Positions 44,342-56,477 of a stretch of 64,000 nucleotides of DNA are shown piece after piece (the first letter of the stretch is position 1; each line of letters begins with the position of its first letter). The DNA is from Aphanomyces cochlioides (lineage: Eukaryota; Oomycota; Saprolegniomycetes; Saprolegniales; Verrucalvaceae). The position numbers and the translations under genes are program-made. Location: the NCBI GenBank assembly GCA_019828595.1, contig JAHQRK010000021.1, forward strand, positions 310,001-374,000, given 5' to 3'. Below the pieces are notes generated by a model, which did no database searches, was not told where the DNA came from, and saw only the letters and a program-made list of their open reading frames with translations.

Positions 44342-46865
44342 GTGAAATTGAATTGTGATTCATTGCAACCGCCGACGAGCAGCAGCACCAGCGGCCGATC
44401 GTGGATTTCGCCCTTCATTCTTAGCTTGTCCTTGGTGAAAATTTGTCTCCAACCAATGAAACCGGAACGTCGATCGGTTGTTGATCTCGGCTGTTCGATC
44501 CAAGTCGAATCTTGCTTGGCCACCACGTGGAGCATTACAGTACGCTCTGCACAAGGCAAACATCCTGCAGCTCGTACGTGAAAACCACGTTCGCCGCCGT
44601 CGTTGTTTGGCTCGTCCGAGATTCATCGGCTGAGCAGGATCGACACCGTCCTCTTGCCCTCCACAGAGGCATTCCGAGTCGCGAGAGAGAGAGAATTCTG
44701 GCTGGATTTCAATGGCTAGACTCAGCTGTAATGCCGTTTGGGGCCAGCCTTGTGGTTTTGACCAGAGGAGCGTCATGCTGTCGGCTGGTCCAGACAGGAG
44801 CTTGTCAGGACATATCGCAAACATCACGACACCATCGAGAATCCTTCGCTTCAAGTATATAAATTTATAAGATTACCATTTACATATTAAATACCGTATT
44901 TTATAAATTCATACAGTATCATTTATTTAAATATATTATTTTATACATTACTTGTCCTGAGTCGACATATACTTTATCTCATATTCATGACCCAGTAGCA
45001 GTGAAATATATGGGGGAATTGTTGGCCTTGTCGATGCTGTCAGCAAGATTTCATGTGGCGTTCGCAATGAAAGAAAGTTGCAATATGAAATACAACATTA
45101 CTCAGTATTTTTATTCCGACATTTTAATCCAGTCTCAAAATTAGTATTGAAGTGTTCGAATTATATTAAATATGAACAACGGAGGCTGGAAATGACATGG
45201 CTGTTTGTGCTTGGCGACGTCATGAACAGCGAAACTGCTGGTGGCGACGCTCCTGTCGCACGTTCAAAGATTGTTTTGATCGTGCTAGCACTCGGACTGG
45301 ATGGCTCACGTGGAGGCCAACTGAGTCGCTATCATCACAGCTTTACGAGGTCGAAAGATCCCCACCCCCCTTGAGCGAGGTTCTATGCGATTCCACGGCC
45401 GCAGCGGCAGTCTTGATGGGTGGAAATGGTCAAAACTAGCCAAGTTGCAGCGATTTTTCCCATGACAGGATGGATTTGGAGGAAGTTCTCGGACAGGCGA
45501 TAAAAGGTTCTATCATCCAGCCACGCCCTTCGAAATTCGACAAGGATTGCAGTTCCAATCCATCGAGTGCATGCCACGATTCGAATTGGAAGCCGCGCGG
45601 GACAGAGAAATATCGTCGCGTCCATATGAAATGTTGGACGTAGCGGATCCAAATCTTCAAGGGGCCTCAACTCCCCTCGACCAATCCACTCGACTATCAA
45701 GCCAAGCTGGATGTTCTGCCAGCCGTCGGTGATATTTCGTTGGAGGACTCGTTGCCCCACGTCTAGATAGCTGGGTCGTGGGGGAAACCAAGCGATGCTC
45801 GACTGAAGGACTCGACTCTGGCGGCTTTCAAACAAGCTTGGCTTCCCCAAGGTTGGATTCCGTGCACGGCTTTCATTTCGAATGGAATCCATCGCAAGGC
45901 CATGGGGGGGGGCAATCTTACCGACGACGACGGCGGAACATTCCCGACAATCGAGTGTGGTTTTTTCGAAGGGGGGACAGGACCACTTCCACGATACTGT
46001 GCGTTCGAAAAAACGCGTTTCGACGTGGCCATGGCAGCGAGTCCGCCATGGCTTGACAGATTCTCAAAGATCCAAGTCACCGAGCGAGCGAGCGTGGTCG
46101 ATGGCAGTCGCGAAGACACGACTGTCCACCCATTGGAATCCGCAGTAGTTGAAATTTAATATGGGAATTTGTATTTTTTCACAAGTTTGAACTGACGAAA
46201 CTGCAATAAGATTGTCTCACATTTTGATTTTATATAGAAGTTTGTATACTTTTCACATTGAATGGCAACCTATCGACGCCACCACACGGTCGTCGCGACT
46301 GCTCGTTCAATTCTCGACCTAAATCAACGACAGATCGGTCGATCGATAGCTTGCATTGCGCTCTATCTACGTGGCGTTTCAAGCTCTAGCTGAGAGCTTT
46401 GGCGTTTTTTTTATTGCATCGTTGTTACAAACACGCAAAACACTCATGATAGGACCAACATTGCCATGCATCTTGGAGCTCATGGTCACTCTGTGAGCGT
46501 TCGTGGAGCTGTCGGTGGTGACTACACTGTTGTATCGAGCGTTGGACATGACTGGCCACGTTGTCCATCGAGTGCAATGTCCCGACTCGACGCTCGCCCG
46601 CGGTTTGGGGGAAATTCCCCCTCCAAATTCGCCCCGTGGCGCTTCAAACTTGCTCTTCCTGAGACGCTGCTGTCTTTCCAGACGGCGTCGGGATGGCCAG
46701 ACGCCACGTTGACCTTCATCTTTCAAACGCCAAGTCGATTTTCTTGCTTCGAATTTGACAGAGTGGACCGACACTCGGGGAAATTTTCACACTCTGGATG
46801 GATGTCGAGATCCTTGCAGCGCATGGATGGAAGCTCCAACTTGGCATTTTTCCATTTGCATTGCC
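44342..46865. other. Long region without a resolved gene
   Basis: Contains an AT-rich block (44850-45180) and, at 45380-46160, GC-rich sequence with overlapping open frames on both strands (169 and 118 codons minus; 85-92 codons plus). The plus-strand stretch FYHPATPFEIRQGLQFQSIE near 45510 and the minus-strand TRWIGTAILVEFRRAWLDD oppose each other, and I cannot decide which, if either, is coding. No domain is recognised. Confidence 0.3.
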
Positions 46866-47456
46866 ATGACACGATCTGCTTCCTCGAAGACGGCGCAGCA
46901 GTTTGCCGACTCGTACGCCAAGCTCGACGGCGCTCGCTCGCCATGGAGCCCCTTGTCGGTGTCCACGGCGTCCTCTTCGTCGTCCTCTTCCTCCTCGCCA
47001 TCGTATTCAAGACCGGAGATCTACGACGTTGTTTGGGAAGGCGGCGACTTGGGCATCGTCCTCGCGACGCCCAGTTTGGCCGTGAGCCATATTTCATCGC
47101 GAGCTTGCAGTCGCGGCATTCAATTTACGCAGCTCGGCGATGTTTTGATCGGCTTGAATGGCGTCGACATGCGTCAATTCCCACTCCGCGTTGTCCTCCA
47201 AGCGCTCCAGGAATGTCCATTTCCAGCCACGCTCCACTTGGCACGCCCCGACGTGGCGCCGATGTGCACCATGGTGGCGGCGCCCCCCAAGCGCGAACGA
47301 CTGGCATTTACACCGCCCGCTGCTGCAATCGCCAATCAAGTGACAAGTCCCCGCCGCCATGCCACCAAAGGCGTCGCAACACAGCTAGAGTCCCGACCGG
47401 CCGCCAAGTGGGCGCACAGCACGCCGCTCTACAACGCCACCCGCCATTCGTACTAG
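46866..47456 (+). CDS. PDZ-domain protein 2
   Basis: The frame from 46866 (MTRSASSKTAQQFADSYAKL) gives 196 residues; it is open back to 46755, so the start is uncertain. After a Ser-rich linker the PDZ domain reads YDVVWEGGDLGIVLATPSLA, IQFTQLGDVLIGLNGVDMRQ and LQECPFPATLHLARPD, followed by RERLAFTPP and VTSPRR as in PDZ protein 1. The two are paralogues in divergent orientation. A 331-codon frame overlapping it in another register (46466-47461) lacks these features and is rejected. Confidence 0.65.
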   Translation: MTRSASSKTAQQFADSYAKLDGARSPWSPLSVSTASSSSSSSSSPSYSRPEIYDVVWEGGDLGIVLATPSLAVSHISSRACSRGIQFTQLGDVLIGLNGVDMRQFPLRVVLQALQECPFPATLHLARPDVAPMCTMVAAPPKRERLAFTPPAAAIANQVTSPRRHATKGVATQLESRPAAKWAHSTPLYNATRHSY

Positions 47457-47814
47457 ACTAGTTTGTTCGATCAGTAGGTTTAAGCTCTCAACTTGAAGAT
47501 CCCGCCGACCGCGGTGACATTTCAAACGTGTGAAATATCCAATACCTTGACAAAATGACAAACCGATGGCTGGCGTGACTTTGGAGCGACGGCGCAGCTC
47601 TAGAGCCTTCAACGAAGCCGACCAAAGCTCGAGCATGCGTTTGTCTTGTCCAAGCGGCGAGTCCAGGTTGCGACGAGAATGCATTGGTCAAAGGAGATGC
47701 TGCCGAGTGTGCTCATTCGACCAAGCTCAGGAACACAGTAGCGAGAGGACGACGGTGCTCTGATTGCGACTCGAGCTGGCCTTGTCTGTCGTTGGTTGCG
47801 TTTTCGGCATGGCG

Positions 47815-47935
47815 ACGGATCTCGGACCTCGTCTGGGAAGGCGGCGACTTGGGCGTCGTGACGCGCAGTTGAAGCCATGTTTCAAGCAGAGCTTGCATTG
47901 GTGACTTGTCCTCGATGCCCCACTGATTCGACACC
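47815..47935 (+). pseudogene. Fragment of a third PDZ gene
   Basis: RISDLVWEGGDLGVVTR matches the carboxylate-binding loop of PDZ protein 2 (IYDVVWEGGDLGIVLA), after which a stop follows. The next bases (gccatgtttcaagcagagcttgca) still align with PDZ protein 2 DNA (gccatatttcatcgcgagcttgca) before homology fades. It is a truncated remnant only. Confidence 0.6.
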
Positions 47936-48126
47936 ATCGAGGGGGCTAAAACCTCACGTGATTTCCCAAAATAGCCCCAAGTTGCTGTATTCTCATAGGT
48001 AGAGCTGCCCATCATTCCATATTGATCACGCGTATACTCGTCGACACCATCGAGGGGGCTCAATTCTTGATTCACATTATACAGCTACATATTACTCAAA
48101 GGGGTTTCGACAGCATCGAGAGGGCC
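47927..48126. repeat. Three spaced copies of a ~20-base direct repeat
   Basis: TCGACACCATCGAGGGGGCT occurs at 47928-47947 and 48041-48060, and a variant (tcgacagcatcgagagggcc) at 48107-48126. The spacing is 113 and 66 bases. The array lies immediately 3' of START/FYVE gene 2, whose stop is at 48130. Confidence 0.7.
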
Positions 48127-48129
48127 ACG

Positions 48130-49319
48130 TTATTTATGAAACGATCTCGCGCGGCGGGGGCCGTCCGATGCAAAACTCCTCGACGCTTTCGACGAGCCTT
48201 CAATGTCGGTGCCAGTCGTGTAGGCCGAGTAGCGTCCGTGGCGGAGCGTCGGGTTGGCCGAGCAGACCAAACAGACGCGGACGTAGCGCTTCACGGGGCG
48301 GTTGCGGCCAATGCGTCGGCCGACTTCGATCGCCCACGTCAAATTGCAAGACTTGCAGAGCACTTCGCCGCACTTGTAGCAGTTGGTCTTGCGATTCACG
48401 GCCGTAAAGCCTTGCGTGCACAAGCCGCAGTGCGTCCGCGCTTCCTTGGGCACCGCTAATGCGTCGTCGGGCTGGAGTTCGTTGGCAAATTCCAAAGCGA
48501 GGACGCGCTCGTGGCGGAAATTCAGCTCGAGCGTCGCCATGCACCTCGCGACGAGGGACTTTGCAATGCGACTGACGATCCACGGCGGCAAGGCGCCCTT
48601 CAAGTCCTGCTGGTAGAGCCGAAACGCCGTCAAATAGCCCTCGCGCTTTGGATTTTGGATAAAAACGTCGCCGCCGTTGTACATGTGGCAGCGCACGACG
48701 CCGAGCGGTTTTTCGAGACCGGGGGCGACGGCAGGGAGCTCAATGGACGTCATGACGCGGCCAAAGCCTTTGATGTTGTCGAGCGTGAAGTCGTCGCAAA
48801 ACTAGCGTACTCTGTGAGCATTTCCAACGGAAAGAGCGATCGTACCTCGAGGAAAACCATGTCGCGGAGGCTCACCATGGGCGTGTTGGTCGTGAACGCT
48901 CTCCACTTGATCGTGACCGAGTTGTGCGGATGCTCTGGCACGGCTTTGGCGAGCTGATAGAGCAGTTTCAAGTCGACAATCTCGTCGCGGTTGTACGTGG
49001 CGCAGTAGTCGCGCGTGCCGTCTTCCCCGGCGCTCATGATGGCCGCCGCTTCGTCAAGCGTGGCTTCGACTTCGGTCACGTTCAAGTAGACGATTTGGTG
49101 GCCGGCAGGAAGGCTCAAATCTTTGCCGCGGTAGACCATGATGCCGTTCGCTTCGTGGTCAAACGTCCACTGGATGGGCCCGCCGCGGAGCCGCGCCTTT
49201 GCGACGAATTGCAAGAGGTTCTTTTGACCCTGGCGGATGTACTGGAAGCGCTCCAAGTCGGAGATGGGCGGCGTGTGGAAGAACCCATCGGGCAGTGGAA
49301 ACACTTTCTTCACCCCCAT
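48130..49319 (-). CDS. START-like/FYVE zinc-finger protein 2
   Basis: Exons 49319-48846 and 48801-48130 with a 44-base intron. The start MGVKKVFPLPDGFFHTPPIS is shared with gene 3. The START-like half includes GGPIQWTFDHEANGIMVYRG, IVYLNVTEVEATLDEAAAIM and HNSVTIKWRAFTTNTPMVSL; after the intron CDDFTLDNIKGFGRVMTSIE. The finger is CGLCTQGFTAVNRKTNCYKC, GEVLCKSCNLTWAI and VRVCLVC, FYVE-like but with NRKTNCYKC in place of R-x-HHC. A short Ser/Arg-rich tail ends RRARSFHK. The intact reading frame and strong similarity to pseudogene 3 indicate this is the working member of a recent pair. Confidence 0.78.
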
Positions 49320-51156
49320 CGAGGAACGAAAACTGAATCCGACATGGGTGCCACTGCTCCAGTTTACTTGATCGTTCCCTTGATGGGATTGTACGCCGTC
49401 TGTTGGCCGCTTCCTCGTAGCTTGACGGAAGATGCACCGCCGACCATGCAAGTAACGCTGGGAGGTCAACACTGCCTTGTCCTGGATATTCTCTGATAAT
49501 TTATATACTTTTATAATTAATACCTTATAAGGTTGGAGAGGTTGATGGCAAACCATCGACTACGACAATTAATGCTGCTGCAAACACCACCAAGGCTCTG
49601 ACGACTGTACCAGACTCATGGTTCAGTATCAACATAGAGAGCACTCTCCATGGACAAACGACACATGCATAAAAATGTGTGATTGTCGAGGTGGAGACGT
49701 AGCATACACCATCCTGAGCGTCTTTCTCTTCCGTTTGATGCATTACACTTATAATATAATAACCTGTATAAGAACTTACAATTCCTGTGTAAACTAATTT
49801 TGTTAGAAAAGGCTGATTTATGATTTGAATACAAACTTCAAGATAAATTGGTTACAAAAGATTGAGCAACACCACAAGTCATTACCACAAGCGGCGGAAC
49901 TTTCCTCGCTCCCTGGCGATCGTGTAAAGCGATCTAAAAGCCGACAATTGGTGGAACGAGTCGATTCCCTTCGAGGCCTCTGTAGCCTTTCGAAGAGCAC
50001 GGCGAAAGCGTTGGAATGGCGTCGTTTGCGTCGAATTCTTCGTTGTTCTTCAAAGCCTCTGAGCTTGAAATCCTCTGCAACTCAAGGGCTTGGCATAAAA
50101 TCTGACCACGAGGCGAGATGCATCACAATGAGCGACCGACTGCCAGGCGTGGCATGTTAACCCAAAATGCACCCAGGCCATTCGATGCATCCATCACGGT
50201 AGAGCGTCTGTCCTAAGCGTGACAGGGCTGCGTTTTGACGACGGCAGAGACGGATCTGTCAGCCCCGTTGCGCCCCCCTTGAAGCCCCCCTCAAAGCCGG
50301 CCAAGACACGCCTTCTCACGCATGGAATCTGGGCTTTTGCTGGTTGCCAAGCATTCATTTTCACAGGTTTGATCGATTTCCTTTGCCTTTGGCAGACGGT
50401 GTCGAGGATAGATTGAGAGGGGAATCAATCAGATCGATGTATACAGCTGCAGCGCATCTTTTGAGCGACTAGAGTGGCTTCAAACCCGCAATTCAACGCA
50501 GCCACGTGTGTCTTTCCAGACATCAAGACACACCCACAACGAAACGAGGATCCTATGACAAATTATAAAGACCAAAATTATTAATATAGAAGGATATTGT
50601 TTTATAAAGGTTATTTGCAATCAAAAGAGCTATCGTATCGTATTCGTTTGATCAAATATTGAATGTTACAGTATGAATTAGAAGAGGGTTGCTTGTTGTG
50701 CAATGTTGCCCATTGGATTTGCACTCCTGGGTTGATTCCACAGCCAAGCTCTTCTCTCCATCAAGCTACGACTGGATCAGATGAAGCTTTGCATCCTTTC
50801 TAAGAGCGGGTTGGCGTTTAAAATGCATTCAGTCTGGCCTGGCGACGGTTGGGAATCTTTTGGGGTTGTTGTTGCTCCGACACGCACGACACTCAACCGA
50901 CGACAAGCTAAGACAGACGATCTCCCTGTTATACTCCTTGAGAATTGTATGCTAGAGCCTATTCAACACGGGATTTCGTGACGACGAATTAGCCTGGCCC
51001 CCCTACCAAGCCCCTAACCCCCCCCGGTCCCCCCTTAACCCCCCCTTGGCAGCCCCCGAGGCCATCAAACTCGGACGGAGTTGCTTATAATATGGGAAAA
51101 GAGGACATAAGAAGAGGGAAAATGGCTGACATCCCGGTGGTTTACTTGGTATTACG
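49320..51156. other. Intergenic region with C-run clusters
   Basis: No gene is recognised. A 111-codon plus-strand frame at 49825-50160 (LPQAAELSSLPGDRVKRSKS) and a 66-codon frame at 50781-50981 have no recognisable features. C-run clusters lie at 50268-50292 and 50996-51060 (runs of four to seven C separated by a few bases), like the one at 12612-12676. Confidence 0.4.
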
Positions 51157-52336
51157 CTAGACTAACTTATCACGAACAACTTGATAGTTGGAGCCGACCG
51201 ACTCGACGCGGGATAGGTTGCTCGCTTCGTCGGAGCTCGTTGTCCTTGAGGAGATCATCGTGTGGCGAAGGGACGGGTTGGATGAACACACGAGGCAGAC
51301 TCGGACATTTCGCTTGACGGGGCGTTGGCGACCGACGCGGCGGCCAGTTTCAATCGCCCATTTGAGGTTGCACGCTTTGCACAGCGTCTGGCCGCACTTG
51401 AAGCAGTGGGTTTTCCGATTCACGGCGCTGAAACTGGCCGTTCAAATCGCGCAATGCGACCTCGAATCGACGGGGATGAGAGCAATCTCAGGGAGGAGCG
51501 CATGCTTGGCTTCGAGGCTCAGCACGCGTTCGTGGCGAAAGTTGAGCTCGAGCGTTGAAAAGCACTTGGTCACAAGTCACTTGGCGACGATATTGACTGC
51601 CCATGGGGGCAGCGCGCCTCGGACGTCCTGTTGATACAAGCGGAATGCAGTCAACGTGCCTTCTTTTCTCGGATTTTTGATGAAAATGTCGCCCCGCAGT
51701 GCATGTGGCAGCGCACAACGCCGAGAGGTTTGTGCATGTCGGGGACAATCTCAGGGAGCTCAATGGACGTGATGATGCGGCCAAATCCTTGGAGATTGTC
51801 GAGCGTGAAGTCGTCGCAATACTACACTCGCTAGCTTAGGGAGAAGAAACGGTGGCCCATTACCTCCAAGTAGACCATGTCGCGCACACTGACAAGGGCG
51901 TGTTGGACGTGAAAGCTCGCCACTTGATCGCGATCGAGTTGTGCGGATGCTCCGCCGTCGCTTTGGCTAAATGGTAGAGCAGTTGCATGTCGACGACTTC
52001 ATCCTTGTTGTACGTCGCACAGTAGTCGCGACTTCCGTCGTCGCCTGCAGTCATGAGCGCCGACGCTTCGTCCAGCGTCGCTTCGACTTCAGTCACGTTC
52101 AAGTAGACGACCTCTTGGCCTGGTGGAAAAGTTGGATCCATGCCGCGGTAGACCATCACGCCGTTCTCTTCGTGGTCAAATGCCCAGTTGATCGGACCGC
52201 CGCGGAGCCGCGCTTTCTTGACAAACTCCAAGAGAGCTTTCTGGCCCTGGCGAATGTACTGATACCGGTCAAAGTCCGACATGGGCGGCGTGTGGAAGAA
52301 CCCATTGGGCAATGGAAACACCTTCTTGAGCCCCAT
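51157..52336 (-). pseudogene. START-like/FYVE zinc-finger protein 3, broken
   Basis: Exon 1 from 52336 (MGLKKVFPLPNGFFHTPPMS) closely follows gene 2 until SNTPL near 51905, where one base is missing. In exon 2 a further base loss occurs near 51693 (HMHCGATFS instead of ...GGDIFIKNP). An in-frame TGA follows near 51584 (AK-stop-LV). A second TGA near 51443 replaces the second cysteine of the first finger pair (HCAI-stop-TASF against HCGLCTQGF). The remainder (NRKTHCFKCGQTLCKACNLK) is open to 51157. Four lesions make it a pseudogene, yet similarity to gene 2 is still high, so decay is fairly recent. Confidence 0.8.
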
Positions 52337-55089
52337 GATGTCTGTCTTTTTGCAAAGTGAACGCGAGAAAGATGGGTGCTTGGCTGGTTTTTTCGCGAGA
52401 GGATGTCAACTATTGATGCTTCGACGAATCTGCACAGTAGCGCGTTCTACTGAACAAGGAGGAGCTCCTCGCTTCGAAAGCATTGCAAGCAGCTCACAAG
52501 TGCACTATCGACGATAATTTTGACGACCATCGGTACTGGAATGTGCAAATATTCGTTTATACAGTATACTTAATAATTTTGACAATATATTATTTTATAC
52601 AATTTCTCGAGCAAATATTGCCGTGTTGAACGTCATTGATAGAATGAACAAAGTCGAGATCTAACTCAATCCAAGCCTTCAATAATATTCCTAATAGCTT
52701 TGGTGCACAGGCCTCTCGCTGTCAAGCAAGCGAACCAACCATTTCAAGCCCAACATACGTTGAAGTGCAAAATATCTTTCTTAATTTTATACTTCTTGCA
52801 TATTAGTTATAATAGGTTTTAAATTTAGAAGTATATATGGAGATGTCGACGAAGTAGTACTTTTGACACATAATGCAGCTGCCACGTGGAAGAACAAGCC
52901 TGACGAGGCTTCATGTGTTTTCCAGCACCCTCGGCGACCAGCATCGTCACAATTTGTATCGATGATTGGTCAGCAATGGCTATTTGGGATGGCAATCTTC
53001 GCCTCTGCCCTTTCAAGCCCCCCCTGGTGAAAAGTTCCTGATGACCGCGACGAAGCATTTTCACCGCGATATTTTGTCGCCCAGACGTCGTACTACAGGT
53101 TGAAGGACCACTGATATGAGAAGCCACGGCCAAGCTCTTTCGCGAGCCAACGCCCACGCTTGAGTACAACCTGTCACCACCTTCAGATGGCCTGACAGAT
53201 GCGATTCGTGACGCTTTCTCCGAAACTTGCTGCCTCAGATGCTGTTCATTGGTTCGTTCAGTATGCAGCCCAGCGTACAGCCACGGCACCGTCAATGGAA
53301 AGCCGAGTGAAGTTCAGCGTTGCAAGTGCCATACACCAAGCTCCTGATGCGAATGGAGAAGATTTAACGATGCGGAATGCAGTGACTGGAGTGCATGGCA
53401 TATACCGTGATTGAGGGCAACAGTTTCTTTCAATCGACTGGGATAAACATTACAGTTCCCTGATTGAAACGCCATGTCGACCAATGACAACGAAAGTGTA
53501 CACTGCGTCGTCTGGGGGGGGATGAATCGTGGTTGCAAAATACTACGTAGTATCACATGGGCGCCCATCAAACGGGACTGAATAAGAATAAACTTCTGTG
53601 GCAAATGGATGGCCTTGAAGGCTTCGGTTGATGGATTTATGGTGAAAAGATTATCGATGAGGGTATGTGAAGCCTCGGTGAATCCGCGAAAGGGAGCCGT
53701 TTCTCCAGCGAGGGCTGGCCGTATTTCACTCTTTCCACTATATGGCTTGAGGAGACGAGCAATTGCAGTCGCTCATGTGAAAATGCGATGGAAAACCCCA
53801 TGACGATGCAATCTTTGAGCTGGAATTTCCGTGACGAGCTGACGTGTCCTTTCAAGATACCATGTCCTCGATGTCAACTGTCAATTTACTTGACGTAAAA
53901 TAAACTAACTGTACAAATGAATATATTGTTTGGAGTATACAAATATAGAGTATCCAGGAAAACTCAGCGAATAGCCAATCAAAATACATTATTGGAATAT
54001 TTTTAGCCAATCAAATATTTTTATGTCCTCCTGATATCACGGATAAGCGACTCCATTTCGCCATGGCTAATGTATTTGACAATTATTAGTCACGTGAAAT
54101 TGTAAATGTTTGATTGTTCATTGTCCCCCGGGAGGACATTGGAAATCGTTTCTGTGATTTGACTGCCAGCTCGAATAAATCTACGAGCTCCTCATATGTG
54201 CATGCCACCACCTTGAAGACGATTGTTTTAGCCCAGATGCCATGGCCACAAGCAACTTCGAGTTTGCTAATAGCAAGGCGTAGTTGAAAATACGGGGATA
54301 AAGAATATGCCTTTATACCATAAGGCAAAAGTTCAATCGTTTTCTCGATCGCTCTTTTCAAGAGATGGCGAGGCCAAAAGTACGCAATTGCGACAAATCC
54401 AGGAGTAACTCACATCTACTACATAGTATTTTTTAGTAAAGCTACAATTAACCAATCAAGTTGCAGCGTTGTGTAATGTGATAAATCCACACAGTGGGCT
54501 CACCTTGAAAATGGTCTCACTGGTCAACATAAAAAGCTTATCCAGAACAAAATTCACAAACAGCTTACGCTAGATCTCTCTGATTTATTGCATAAGATCC
54601 CGGGCTTCTCATGGGTTTCCTAGTCCTAGGTCACAGCAAATCTACAAACTCCTATGTGAGTCCATGAGAGTGTCGCTTTGTTCGAACTGTTTCTCCCATG
54701 AATGCGACGTTCAAAACGTGCCATGGATAAACTCTCTGTATTACTCTCCCAATTTACATATATTGTGGTTTTGTCACTCTTTCCAATAATCTCGCAATTT
54801 TACAACATCACAACAAGGTGTGCAAGTCCAGCATTGGTAATGATTTTAAAGCGCATACCTCCACCGCGGTCTCCATCGATTAACTCATGTATGTCCTCTT
54901 ACATCATCAGTCCAGTGCTCTCTTGCCCTCTCTTCGCCGTTTGGATTGTTTCTGCCTCAGTAGACGTCATCGTCCTGTTTGAAATAAACTTGTTTTTAGT
55001 ATACTCATACAAATATTTTGTTTTGATAAAGATCCAGAGATTGCATGTGTCGCATGGTCATTTTGAGATTCACGCAAACGACGACAATT
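52337..55089. other. Long intergenic region with CCAAT motifs and one small frame
   Basis: Mostly AT-rich. A minus-strand frame at 54361-54086 (MKRAIEKTIELLPYGIKAYS ... VFKVVACTYEELVDLF) looks plausible for a 91-residue protein or exon but is not recognised. CCAAT boxes of the same extended form as at 31614 occur at 53973 (agccaatcaaaa), 54004 (agccaatcaaat) and 54450 (accaatcaag). Confidence 0.3.
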
Positions 55090-56477
55090 ATGGCGCCACC
55101 AAAGAGACGGCATGTCAAGTTTCCGCTGCCGCCAGAGTACTTTCCGCCGCCGAACTTTAACGAGACACAGAAAGAGATTTTGATCCAGACAGGGCTGGAA
55201 GCATTGACCAAGCTTGTGCGAGATACGCGCATTCGCGGCGGTCCGATCGATTGGATCTTGGACTACGACGAGGAAGGTGTGCAAATATACTGGGGTTCGG
55301 ACATTGGACAAGCGAAAGAAACAGTCTTTATGAGTGTGACCGAGCTGCAGGCCACACTGGAGGAAGCGGATGAGATTCACGAGAGCGACGACGACTTCTC
55401 GTACCGCGAATTCTCGGATAAATTCAATGACGATGTGTGCGATTGCCGTGTCATCGAGACTTTGGCGCCAAAAACTCCCACGCATCCTCACAACTACGTT
55501 GGTGTCAAATGGCTCTGTTTTGAATCGCCTCCACCCGTGCGGAATCGCGATTTCATCTTTGTTGAGGTACCTCCAATCCTTCCTTGCATGTTTTGATCAT
55601 CTTGTTCGTGTAGTGTCGTGACGACTTCAATTTGAATGGCGTGAAAGGATGGGCTCGTGTCATTCACTCTGTGGAATTACCTCAATGTGTGCCTGACTTT
55701 CGTCGATCTCTGGGTCTGGTGCGTGCAAAGTTTGTCGCGAGTGGCACAGTGTTCAAAGAGATTCCATCGCGTCCTGGATATCTCCAAGTGCTCCAATTGT
55801 TCAATGTTGATTTGGGTGGCAAAGTCCCCATGTGGATCCAACGGATTGGCATGAAGAAACGTGCCACGTCCCTCGTCAAGTTTGACAAACACTTTCGAGC
55901 AAAGCGCATGAGTCGTCGTCCACTTGTCGACGAAGAAGATCTCGTGCGCAAGTCAGCTCGCAAACGTTGCTTTCTCTGCCAAACCAAGTTTACTCCATTT
56001 GTGACGCGCCATCATTGCCGTTTGTGTGGCGAAGTTGTCTGTCGTCATTGCAGTCGGCGTTGGGAGCTAACAGACCCTCGTCGTATCACGAGGTCGATTC
56101 GTGCTTGTGTCAAGTGCTCGACAGAGACCGCATCGTCGTCAAGGGCTCGCACGGTGCGCTCTGAACCAGCAGATGTCCGCGATATTCGTGCTGTGAGCAT
56201 GCCCAGATCCTGTCCAGCGTCGCCTCCTCCAATTCTGGAGTCGACTTCTGGTGACAGGCGGCGTAGAGTTGTCTCGGCCGTCGCCCAACACGGTCTTGTC
56301 AATGACGATATAATGGTTCCATCGTCGAATGTGAAGGTCATGGAAACCGCGAGGGATTGGACAGAGATATTGACAAATTCGGCCACACCAGAGCAATTAC
56401 GTGCACTCTTTCAGCAGATGAAGAAGCTCAAGCTCGAAGAACGTTTTGGCTCGGATGCGTTAGCCGCAGCGTCATAG
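55090..56477 (+). CDS. START-like/FYVE zinc-finger protein 4
   Basis: Exons 55090-55566 and 55614-56477 with a 47-base intron. The start MAPPKRRHVKFPLPPEYFPP precedes GLEALTKLVRDTRIRGGPID, TVFMSVTELQATLEEADEIH and HNYVGVKWLCFESPPPVRNR; exon 2 begins CRDDFNLNGVKGWARVIHSV. The FYVE finger is the most canonical of the four: CFLCQTKFTPFVTRHHCRLC, GEVVCRHCSRRWEL and IRACVKC, with the R-HHCR-x-C core that contacts PI3P. The C-terminus has PEQLRALFQQMKKLKLEERF, a short coiled coil. Likely an endosomal PI3P-binding protein with a lipid-binding START-like domain. Confidence 0.82.

Noticed and set aside
45383..46159. Opposing open frames of 118-169 codons
   Set aside because: Both strands are open because of GC-rich composition; no motif, start context or splice evidence favours either.
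46466..47461. 331-codon plus-strand open frame
   Set aside because: Overlaps PDZ protein 2 in another register; the PDZ frame has clear family motifs and this one has none.
47928..48126. CRISPR-like array
   Set aside because: Only three imperfect repeats with unequal spacing in a eukaryotic genome; no cas genes.
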